Of a stretch of 64,000 nucleotides of DNA, positions 55,702-64,000 are shown piece by piece. Within the stretch, counting starts at the first letter, position 1. Each line of letters begins with the position of its first letter. The DNA lies in assembly GCF_019048265.1 (NCBI RefSeq), contig NZ_CP077311.1, positions 532,001 through 596,000 on the forward strand, in the 5' to 3' direction. The translations under genes were made by a program, and so were the position numbers. The notes below the pieces were generated by a model. It was not told where the DNA came from. It did not search any database and worked only from the letters and a program-made list of their open reading frames with translations. Source of the stretch: Aeromonas sp. FDAARGOS 1405. Lineage in GTDB: Bacteria; Pseudomonadota; Gammaproteobacteria; Enterobacterales; Aeromonadaceae.

Positions 55702-56568
55702 TCAGATGATCACGGTGGAGAGGCTGTGCTCTTCATCCGGCGCAACGGTCACACCCGCCTCGCCAGCGATTGCTGCTTCGACGCAGAGCATGGTGCGATA
55801 GCCATCGTCGCTCATGTCGGCCATGGCGGTGGCCCCTTCCAGCCAGGGGGTCCAGACCACCACGCTGTCGTGGTTGCCACTGACAACCCGGATCTCGCGC
55901 TCACCATCCTGCACGCTCACCAGCGCCTCTGGCTGCCAGTAGACCCGATCCAGCGGCCCGCTCAGGGTCAATGCCCCCTGCTGCTTGGCATCCTGTCCGG
56001 TCAGCTTGTCGGCATAGGGCTCGCCCAGGCCGGTGACGCTTACCGCCTCTGGTGCGCTGATCTGCAAATAGGTGTGCAGCGCACCGCTATAGGTCAATGG
56101 CTGAGCACCTGTGTTGCGAGTGGTCAGCACCAGCGAAAGCTCTTTGCCCACCAGCACGTCCAGTTCCAGCTCGAAGGGGTGATCCCACAGGGCGCGGGTT
56201 GCATCGCTGTCGCGCAGGGAAAGATGAACAAGCGTGCCGTCAGCGTGATCGGAGACCCCGTCCAGCATCCAGAGGGTGGTACGGGCAAAACCGTGGGAGG
56301 GCTTGCCGCTACCGACGCGGGCGGGCGCCGGGCCAAACCAGGGCCAGCAGATCGGGATACCACCACGAACAGGCTTGCTGCCATCCAGCACCGCTTTGTC
56401 GCTCAGCCAGATAGAGGCCGACTCGCCATGACGCTGATAGCTCAGCACATGGGCGCCAAACAGGCTGATCTCGGCCTTGGCATAGTCGTTATTAATGGTG
56501 AGAACCGGCAGACCGGCCGCATTGTTGGCAAGCTTGCAATTGGCTGTCAGGGGACGAATGGATTGCAT
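55702..56568 (-). CDS. yeaD: D-hexose-6-phosphate mutarotase (YeaD-like)
   Basis: Aldose-1-epimerase fold enzyme that interconverts anomers of hexose 6-phosphates. Segments SIWLSDKAVLDGSKPVRGGIPICWPWFGP, GFART, VTGLGEPYADKLTGQ and VVWTPWLEGATAMADM are typical. Length 288 aa. ATG 56568 (MQSIRPLTANCK) has AGGAG upstream. It follows gapA in the same direction, the arrangement seen in E. coli (gapA-yeaD), with a terminator hairpin in between. Confidence 0.92.
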   Translation of the reverse strand: MQSIRPLTANCKLANNAAGLPVLTINNDYAKAEISLFGAHVLSYQRHGESASIWLSDKAVLDGSKPVRGGIPICWPWFGPAPARVGSGKPSHGFARTTLWMLDGVSDHADGTLVHLSLRDSDATRALWDHPFELELDVLVGKELSLVLTTRNTGAQPLTYSGALHTYLQISAPEAVSVTGLGEPYADKLTGQDAKQQGALTLSGPLDRVYWQPEALVSVQDGEREIRVVSGNHDSVVVWTPWLEGATAMADMSDDGYRTMLCVEAAIAGEAGVTVAPDEEHSLSTVII

Positions 56569-56601
56569 GTGGACTCCTGTCATCAGGGGAAACCGAAAAA
56601 C

Positions 56602-56628
56602 AAAAAGGCGGCCAATGGCCGCCTTTTT
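56602..56628 (-). terminator. Terminator after gapA
   Basis: A 12-bp perfect stem AAAAAGGCGGCC/GGCCGCCTTTTT (56602-56613 with 56617-56628). It reduces read-through from gapA into yeaD. Confidence 0.9.
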
Positions 56629-56654
56629 CAAGCTACGCGATTGCGCATCCCAAA

Positions 56655-57997
<1,343 letters not shown>

Positions 57998-60187
57998 ATG
58001 ACCACCCTGATTGAACAGCTGGCTGCCGCAAAAGGTATCGCCAGCGAGTATGTCGATGCCTGGGGCCACCCGGCCCAGGTATCAGAAGAGAGCAAGGCCG
58101 CCATGCTGGGCGCCATGGGCTACCGCGTCGATGACGAGGCCGCACTGGTGCAGCAGCTGGAAGAGGAGCATCGCCAGCACTGGCTGCGGGCGCTGGATCC
58201 TGTGATGGTGGTTCGCACCGGCGACGCCGTTACCCTTGAGGTTCGCCTCCCCATCGAATTCGTCAACGACGCCCTCACCTGGCAGCTCCAGCAGGAGCAG
58301 GGTGCAGTGCTGTCCGGTCAATTCACCCCCATCGAGGGTGAGCTGGTCGGCGTGGCCGAATTTGAAGAGATGGAGTGCCAGGCCTATCGCGTCACGCTGG
58401 ATATGGCCCCGGAGCTGGGTTATCACCAGCTGGTGTTGCTGGAAGAGGGCAATGACGAGCCGCTGGCCACCATGCGCCTCATCGTTGCCCCCAAGGCCTG
58501 CTACAAGCAGGCGCCGATTGCCGATGGCCGCAAGGTATGGGGTCCGAGCGTGCAGCTTTACTGCCTGCGCAGCCGCCATAACTGGGGTATCGGTGACTTC
58601 AGCGATCTGGGCCAGCTGGTTGAGAAAGCCGCCGCCTGGGGTGCCCACTTCGTCGGCCTCAACCCTATCCACGCCCTCTATCCGGCCAATCCGGAGAGCG
58701 CCAGTCCCTACAGCCCCTCTTCCCGTCGCTGGCTCAACGTAGCCTATATCAATGTGGAAGCGGTGCCCGAATTCCAGCAGAACGATCGCCTGAAAGCGGA
58801 AGTGGCAAGTCCTGCCTTCCAGCAGCATCTGGCCGATCTGCGCGCCAAAGAGAACGTCGATTACACCGGCGTCATCGAGACCAAGATCGGCATGCTGCGT
58901 CAGGTGTTCGACGATGCCACCCTGAGCGCCGAACGTCAGGCCGCCTTCGATGCCTTCGTCGCCGCCGGTGGCGACAGCCTGCAACAGCAGGCTGCATTTG
59001 ATGCCCTGCAGGCCCACTTCTATGCCAAAGGCGAAAATGCCTGGGGCTGGCCGGTATGGCCGCAGGAGCTGCGCGATTACCACAACCCTGCCGTTGCCGC
59101 CTGGATGGCCGAGCACCCGCAAGATGTAAACTTCTATCTCTATCTGCAGTTCCTGGCTGATGAGCAATTGGCGCAAGCCGATGCCCGTGCCAAAGCTGCC
59201 GGCATGGTGATGGGTATCTACCGGGATCTGGCGGTGGGCGTCTCCGAAGGCTCCACCGAGATCTGGGCAAACCAGGATCTCTACTGCCCGAAAGCCTCTG
59301 TCGGTGCGCCGCCCGATATCCTCGGCCCGCTCGGTCAGAACTGGGGCCTGCCCCCGATGAACCCGAACAAGCTGTTTGAAGCGGCCTACCAGCCGATGGT
59401 GGACTTGTTCCGTGCCAACATGCGCTCCTGCGGCGCACTGCGCATCGACCACGTGATGGCACTGCTGCGCCTGTGGTGGGTACCGCCCGGAGCGTCCGCC
59501 GCCAAGGGCGCCTACATCTACTATCCGGTCAACGATCTGCTGGGCATTCTGGCTCTCGAATCCCACCGCAATCAGTGCCTGCTGATCGGCGAGGATCTGG
59601 GCACCGTGCCGGAGGGGATCGACGTGACTCTGAAAGAGAACGGCGTCCACTCCTACAAGGTGTTCTTCTTCGAGCGCTCCAAGGAAGATGGCGGCTTTAT
59701 CTCCCCGGCGCACTACACCGAGCAGGCGATGTCAGCCCTGACCACCCACGACATGCCGACTCTCAAGGGCTTCTGGCACTGCGATGATCTGGCGCTCGGC
59801 CGTCAACTGGGTCTGTATCCGGATGAAGATGTGCTGAAGACTCTGTATGCTGATCGCCACCAGGCCAAACAGCGGATCCTCGACAGCCTGCATGCCCACA
59901 AGGTCATCTCTGACAACATCAGTCATGACGTGAACTGGGTCGGCATGAACACCGAACTCAACCACGGTCTGCAGATCCATATGTCCCGCGGCAGCTGTGC
60001 CCTGTTCAGTACCCAGCTGGAAGACTGGCTGGAGATGGACAAGCCGGTCAACGTACCGGGCACCAGTTACGAATACCCCAACTGGCGCCGCAAGCTTTCC
60101 GCTGATCTGGAAGATATTTTTGCCAATGAGGCACTCAAGGCACTGGCTGGCAAGATGAGCCAAGCCCGTGATGAGGCCAGTCGTTGA
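57998..60187 (+). CDS. malQ: 4-alpha-glucanotransferase (amylomaltase)
   Basis: GH77 enzyme that transfers maltodextrin segments between chains, cytoplasmic. YCLRSRHNWGIGDFSDL, the SASPYSPSSRRWLN loop, CGALRIDHVMALLRLWWVPPG (catalytic Asp) and IGEDLGTVPEGI (catalytic Glu) are intact, with LTTHDMPTLKGFW. Length 729 aa, with an extended N-terminal region as in enteric MalQ. ATG 57998 (MTTLIEQLAAAKG) is preferred; the open frame to 57911 is not homologous. It begins the malQ-glgB-glgX cluster. Confidence 0.94.
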   Translation: MTTLIEQLAAAKGIASEYVDAWGHPAQVSEESKAAMLGAMGYRVDDEAALVQQLEEEHRQHWLRALDPVMVVRTGDAVTLEVRLPIEFVNDALTWQLQQEQGAVLSGQFTPIEGELVGVAEFEEMECQAYRVTLDMAPELGYHQLVLLEEGNDEPLATMRLIVAPKACYKQAPIADGRKVWGPSVQLYCLRSRHNWGIGDFSDLGQLVEKAAAWGAHFVGLNPIHALYPANPESASPYSPSSRRWLNVAYINVEAVPEFQQNDRLKAEVASPAFQQHLADLRAKENVDYTGVIETKIGMLRQVFDDATLSAERQAAFDAFVAAGGDSLQQQAAFDALQAHFYAKGENAWGWPVWPQELRDYHNPAVAAWMAEHPQDVNFYLYLQFLADEQLAQADARAKAAGMVMGIYRDLAVGVSEGSTEIWANQDLYCPKASVGAPPDILGPLGQNWGLPPMNPNKLFEAAYQPMVDLFRANMRSCGALRIDHVMALLRLWWVPPGASAAKGAYIYYPVNDLLGILALESHRNQCLLIGEDLGTVPEGIDVTLKENGVHSYKVFFFERSKEDGGFISPAHYTEQAMSALTTHDMPTLKGFWHCDDLALGRQLGLYPDEDVLKTLYADRHQAKQRILDSLHAHKVISDNISHDVNWVGMNTELNHGLQIHMSRGSCALFSTQLEDWLEMDKPVNVPGTSYEYPNWRRKLSADLEDIFANEALKALAGKMSQARDEASR

Positions 60188-60217
60188 GACGCTGTCTCCC
60201 ACAGCGCTCTCACCTAA

Positions 60218-60245
60218 ATCCACTCCGGCTTCGGCCGGAGTGGAT
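60218..60245 (+). promoter_or_regulatory. Perfect UUCG-capped hairpin between malQ and glgB
   Basis: A 12-bp perfect stem (ATCCACTCCGGC/GCCGGAGTGGAT) is closed by a TTCG tetraloop. There is no U-run after it, so it is probably a stability or processing element and not a terminator. Confidence 0.6.
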
Positions 60246-60269
60246 GCTCTGTCATGAAAGGAAATCTCG

Positions 60270-62447
60270 ATGCTCGTTGAACGTTTGGTTGCTGCCCGCT
60301 GTTCCGATCCCTTCTCTCACTTAGGCCTGCAGGCCAATCCGGATGGGCCCGGCCTCAAACTGACCGCCTGGTTGCCTGATGCCCTCGAAGTTCGCGTCAA
60401 GGATCTCAAGTCGGGCAAAGTCGTTGCCACCCTGGCGCCCACCGATGAATCGGGTCTTTTTGAAACTGTTTTCACCCGCCGCAAAAACTCCTTCCCCTAT
60501 CAGCTGCTCGCCAGCTACCAAGATGCCACCACCGAGGTCATCGACCCCTATCAGTTTCAGGATGCCGCCTGGGCAGGCCTGGCCGAACTGACCGCCCAGC
60601 CGGAAAACCTCTATCACACCCTTGGCGCCCAGCTGCGCACCGTGGAGCATCTTGGCCAGCAGGTGGAAGGGGTGCGTTTTGCGGTCTATGCGCCGAGCGC
60701 CACCGCCGTGAGCCTCATCGGCGATTTCAACTTCTGGGATGGCCGCCGCCACCCGATGCAGCGCAGCCTCTGCGGTCACTGGGTGCTGTTTGTGCCGGGC
60801 CTCAAGGCCGGGGATCGCTACAAGTTTGAGCTCAAAGACCCCATGGGCAACCGGCTGCCCCACAAGAGCGATCCGGTCGGCTTTTACTGCGAGCAGTATC
60901 CGTCGTTCGCCTCCGTGGTCTATGACCACGCCCAGTACCAGTGGCAGGATGCCGAGTGGATTGCCAGCCAGCACAACGACAAACGCGAGCAGCCGCTCTC
61001 CATCTATGAGCTGCACGTCGGCTCCTGGAAACGCCACCCCAACGGCGACAGCCTGAGCTGGCGTGAACTGGCAGTGGAGCTGGTCGCCTACGTCAAGGAG
61101 ATGGAGTACACCCACATCGAGCTGCTGCCGGTCTCCGAGCACCCCTTCAGCGGCTCCTGGGGCTACCAGCCGGTGGGCATGTTCTCCCCCACCAGCCGCT
61201 ACGGCACCGCTGATGATTTCAAATACTTCGTCGACCAGTGCCACCAGGCCGGGATCGGCATCATTCTGGACTGGGTGCCCGCCCACTTCCCGTCCGATGC
61301 CCACGGCCTGGCCCGTTTCGATGGCACCCCGCTCTACGAATATGAAGATCCGCGCCGTGGCTGGCACCCGGACTGGAACTCCTACATCTACGACTTTGGC
61401 CGCGACACAGTGCGCCAGTTCCTGGTGGCGAGCGCCCTGTTCTGGCTCGACAAGTTCCACATCGACGGACTGCGGGTGGATGCGGTCGCCTCCATGCTCT
61501 ATCTGGACTACTCCCGCAACGCCGGTGAGTGGGTACCGAACGTCGATGGCGGCAACCACAACTACGAGGCGATCAGCCTGCTCAAGTGGACCAACGAGGA
61601 GGTCTACGGCAAGTATCCCCACGCCATGACCATAGCCGAAGAGTCCACCGCCTTTGCCGGGGTATCCCGCCCCACCTTCCTCGGCGGCCTCGGCTTTGGC
61701 TTCAAGTGGAATATGGGCTGGATGCACGACACCCTTACCTATATGCAGAAAGAGCCGATCCACCGTCGCTACCACCACAACGACATGACCTTCTCCATGG
61801 TTTACCACTATGACGAGAACTTCATCCTGTCGCTCTCCCACGACGAGGTGGTGCACGGCAAGCACTCCATGCTCTACAAGATGCCGGGCGACGAGTGGCA
61901 GCAAGCCGCCAACTTGCGAGCCTACATGGGCTTTATGTACGCCCACCCGGGCAAGAAGCTCAATTTCATGGGCACCGAACTGGCCCAAAGCAACGAGTGG
62001 AACCACGATGCCCAACTGCCCTGGCACCTGCTGCAATATCCCAAGCATGCCGGTCAGCAGCGGCTGATCCACGATCTCAACCACCTCTACCGTCATGAGC
62101 CTGCCTTGTATCAGGCCGATTATGAGCAGACCGGCTTCCGCTGGCTGGATCACAACGATGCCGACAACAGCATCTTTGCCTGGCTGCGGGCGGACAAAGA
62201 GGGCAAGCAGGCTATTGTGGTGGCTTGCAACTTCACCCCGGTGCCCCGTATCGAATATCGGATCGGCGTCCCTGCGGCAGGCCACTATCGGGTGGTGCTC
62301 AACACCGACAGCGAGTATTACTGGGGCAGTAACTATGATGTAGGTCTGGTGTTCGCTGCCGAGCCGACCCCCTGGCAGGGGATGGCACACAGCATAGTGC
62401 TGGATCTGCCGCCGCTGGCGACCTTGTTTATCAAACAGGAGTCTTGA
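60270..62447 (+). CDS. glgB: 1,4-alpha-glucan branching enzyme
   Basis: GH13 enzyme that makes alpha-1,6 branches in glycogen, cytoplasmic. An N-terminal CBM48 pair precedes the barrel; the signature ELHVGSWKRH and GSWGYQPVGMFSPTSRYG are present. The catalytic Asp404 is in IDGLRVDAVASM and Glu457 in IAEESTAFAG, with SLSHDEVVHGK at the transition-state site. Length 725 aa, near E. coli GlgB (728). AAAGGA lies before ATG 60270. It overlaps glgX by one base, TGATG. Confidence 0.97.
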   Translation: MLVERLVAARCSDPFSHLGLQANPDGPGLKLTAWLPDALEVRVKDLKSGKVVATLAPTDESGLFETVFTRRKNSFPYQLLASYQDATTEVIDPYQFQDAAWAGLAELTAQPENLYHTLGAQLRTVEHLGQQVEGVRFAVYAPSATAVSLIGDFNFWDGRRHPMQRSLCGHWVLFVPGLKAGDRYKFELKDPMGNRLPHKSDPVGFYCEQYPSFASVVYDHAQYQWQDAEWIASQHNDKREQPLSIYELHVGSWKRHPNGDSLSWRELAVELVAYVKEMEYTHIELLPVSEHPFSGSWGYQPVGMFSPTSRYGTADDFKYFVDQCHQAGIGIILDWVPAHFPSDAHGLARFDGTPLYEYEDPRRGWHPDWNSYIYDFGRDTVRQFLVASALFWLDKFHIDGLRVDAVASMLYLDYSRNAGEWVPNVDGGNHNYEAISLLKWTNEEVYGKYPHAMTIAEESTAFAGVSRPTFLGGLGFGFKWNMGWMHDTLTYMQKEPIHRRYHHNDMTFSMVYHYDENFILSLSHDEVVHGKHSMLYKMPGDEWQQAANLRAYMGFMYAHPGKKLNFMGTELAQSNEWNHDAQLPWHLLQYPKHAGQQRLIHDLNHLYRHEPALYQADYEQTGFRWLDHNDADNSIFAWLRADKEGKQAIVVACNFTPVPRIEYRIGVPAAGHYRVVLNTDSEYYWGSNYDVGLVFAAEPTPWQGMAHSIVLDLPPLATLFIKQES

Positions 62448-64000
62448 TGCTTGTAATGGAAAAAGGGGTGGGCCACCCGCTGGGGGCCCGCCTTGACGAG
62501 AACGGTTGCCACTTCTGCGTCTGGGCCCCCCAGTCGGACAAGGTGGAGATCTGCCTGTACGACGAGCAGGAGCATGAGCTGATGCGGCTGGAGTTGCCCG
62601 GCCGCCGTGGCCAGTATCGCTTTGGCTACGTGCGCGGCGTAAAGGCCGGTCAGCGCTACGGCTATCGGGTCTATGGCACCCCGCAGGAGGGGATGCTGTT
62701 CGATCCGCAAAAACTGCTCATTGACCCCTACGCCAAGGCGCTCAGTCGTCCCACCTACTGGGATGAAGCCCTCTATCAGGGTGATAGTGCCGGGATGATT
62801 GCCAAGTCGGTGGTAGTGGATGACAGTTTTGACTGGCAAGGGGTTGGCAAACCCGGGATCAGTCCGGCCCGCACCATTATCTACGAGACCCACGTCAAGG
62901 GCTTTACCAAGCAGCACCCGGGGATCCCCAAAGCGCTGCAGGGCACCTATCTTGGCATCTGTCACCCGCTGGTTATCGAGCACATGAAGAGCCTCGGTAT
63001 CACCTCGGTGCAACTGATGCCGGTGGCCGCCTTCATGTCGGAACCGCGACTGGAGCAGTTGGGACTGACCAACTACTGGGGCTACAACCCCATTGCCTTC
63101 TTCGCCCCGGAGCCACGCTACAGCACCAGGGCCGACGAGGCGGTGACCGAGTTCAAGACCATGGTGCGCGAGCTGCACCGGGCCGGGCTCGAGGTGATCC
63201 TGGATGTGGTCTACAACCACACTGCCGCCTCGGGCTTCGACGGCCCTACCCTCTCGTTCAAGGGCTTTGACAACGCCGGTTACTACGCCTTCGAAGCGGG
63301 CCCCCACGGCCCGGACTACACCCGTCACGCCAACGTGACCGGCTGTGGCAACAGCGTCAATCTGGATCACCCCAACACCCTGCGACTGGTGCTCGATGCC
63401 CTGCGCTACTGGGTTACCGAGATGCAGGTGGATGGCTTCCGTTTCGATCTGGCGGTGACGCTGGCGCGGGAAGCGGGGGAGTTCGAGCCCATGGGCGCCT
63501 TCTTCAAGGCCGTGATGGCCGACCCTGTGCTGTCACAGGTCAAGCTCATCGCCGAACCCTGGGATATCGGCCCCTTCGGCTACCGGCTGGGTCAATTCCC
63601 GAGCCAGTGGCAGGAGATCAACGACCGCTACCGCGACACGGTGCGCGCCTTCTGGCGCGGTGATGCGGGCAAGATGGGGGACTTTGCCACCCGCTTGGTA
63701 GGCTCGCGGGATATTTTCCCGAAGAACTGGCGCTCCCCCCACACCAGCGTCAACTACCTCTGCTATCACGACGGTTTCACCCTGGAGGATCTGGTCTCCT
63801 ACAACCAGCGCCACAATCAGGCCAACGGTGAAGACAATCGGGATGGTCACGGCAACAACCTCTCCTATAACCATGGGGTAGAGGGGCCAACCCTGGATCC
63901 GCGGGTCAACAGCCTGCGCCAGCAGCAGAAGCGCAATCTGATTGCCACCCTGCTGCTGTCGCAAGGGACCCCGCACTTCCTCGCCGGGGACGAGATGGGC
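62447..64000 (+). CDS. glgX: Glycogen debranching enzyme, 3' truncated by the window
   Basis: Isoamylase-type GH13 enzyme that removes short branches from phosphorylase-trimmed glycogen. The frame stays open from ATG 62447 to base 64000 (518 codons), so the C-terminus is outside. Recognisable parts are an N-terminal CBM48 (HFCVWAPQSDKVEICLYDE), YETHVKGFTKQHPGIP, TNYWGYNPIAFFAPEPRYS and VDGFRFDLAVTLARE with the nucleophile Asp. IAEPWDIGPFGYRLGQFP (acid/base Glu) and YHDGFTLEDLVSYNQRHN follow. AGGAG precedes the start; ATG 62456 is an alternative. The TGATG junction couples it to glgB. Confidence 0.96.
   Translation, partial: MLVMEKGVGHPLGARLDENGCHFCVWAPQSDKVEICLYDEQEHELMRLELPGRRGQYRFGYVRGVKAGQRYGYRVYGTPQEGMLFDPQKLLIDPYAKALSRPTYWDEALYQGDSAGMIAKSVVVDDSFDWQGVGKPGISPARTIIYETHVKGFTKQHPGIPKALQGTYLGICHPLVIEHMKSLGITSVQLMPVAAFMSEPRLEQLGLTNYWGYNPIAFFAPEPRYSTRADEAVTEFKTMVRELHRAGLEVILDVVYNHTAASGFDGPTLSFKGFDNAGYYAFEAGPHGPDYTRHANVTGCGNSVNLDHPNTLRLVLDALRYWVTEMQVDGFRFDLAVTLAREAGEFEPMGAFFKAVMADPVLSQVKLIAEPWDIGPFGYRLGQFPSQWQEINDRYRDTVRAFWRGDAGKMGDFATRLVGSRDIFPKNWRSPHTSVNYLCYHDGFTLEDLVSYNQRHNQANGEDNRDGHGNNLSYNHGVEGPTLDPRVNSLRQQQKRNLIATLLLSQGTPHFLAGDEMG

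Overview
The window is about 60% GC chromosomal DNA from a gammaproteobacterium, most probably Aeromonas. The evidence is the set of protein relatives (mixed enteric and Vibrio affinities), a LuxR/HapR/LitR-type quorum-sensing regulator beside hpt, and the neighbourhoods dksA-gluQ-pcnB-folK-panB-panC and cysG-cysD-cysN-SLC13 permease-cysC. The species is inferred from gene content and was not tested by any search.

Layout. 1-9.9 kb: hcp (5' truncated)-hcr for nitric oxide/hydroxylamine stress, galE, lpxT (lipid A 1-diphosphate), mpl-ubiX, litR diverging from hpt, and a YadGH ABC exporter. 10.1-13.3 kb: a four-gene set with overlapping or nearly abutting reading frames (double-cubane-type dehydratase relative, its ATPase activator, a DUF3343 protein and a MauE/DoxX membrane protein), followed by a rhodanese lipoprotein gene broken by an in-frame TAA. 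13.4-19.1 kb: a cystine-type symporter, a small monooxygenase, and panC, panB, folK and pcnB; pcnB appears to start at AUU. 19.4-23.6 kb: gluQ, an intact IS3-family element with a 3-bp target duplication that separates dksA from its terminator, dksA, sfsA and thpR. 23.7-34.7 kb: hrpB, mrcB, a VOC protein, mdtJI with a divergent LysR regulator, an HD-GYP response regulator, ppa and two uncharacterised exported proteins.

34.9-38.9 kb is a probable zinc-regulated operon. A Zur-like palindrome precedes a ytfJ-like gene, a small exported protein, a His/Asp-repeat zinc protein (ZrgA type), an ABC ATPase, its permease and a DUF3299 protein. 39-41.8 kb holds a TIGR03899 protein and an Aer-like chemoreceptor with a perfect FNR-type palindrome in front of it. 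41.8-44.2 kb is an AT-rich accessory insertion. It contains one well-formed integron attC site, a frameshifted cassette gene of unknown function, a YkgJ-type cassette gene and several palindromes, but no integrase.

44.2-50.7 kb is the assimilatory sulfate operon, read leftwards: cysG (siroheme), cysD/cysN (ATP sulfurylase), an SLC13/TrkA-C permease and cysC (APS kinase). A 110-bp tandem repeat that multiplies the cysC start region sits between the last two genes. 50.9-57.7 kb: qmcA-nfeD, a dCache-type chemoreceptor, nadA, a hexose-6-phosphate mutarotase and gapA. 58-64 kb: the malQ-glgB-glgX glycogen/maltodextrin cluster, with glgX running off the right edge.

The most unusual signals are the conserved AUU start of pcnB, the nonsense-interrupted rhodanese in the double-cubane cluster, the orphan attC cassette region, the Zur-like site linking ytfJ to zinc genes, and three loci where the DNA just 5' of a gene (cysC, panC, pcnB) is repeated with an 84-110 bp period.
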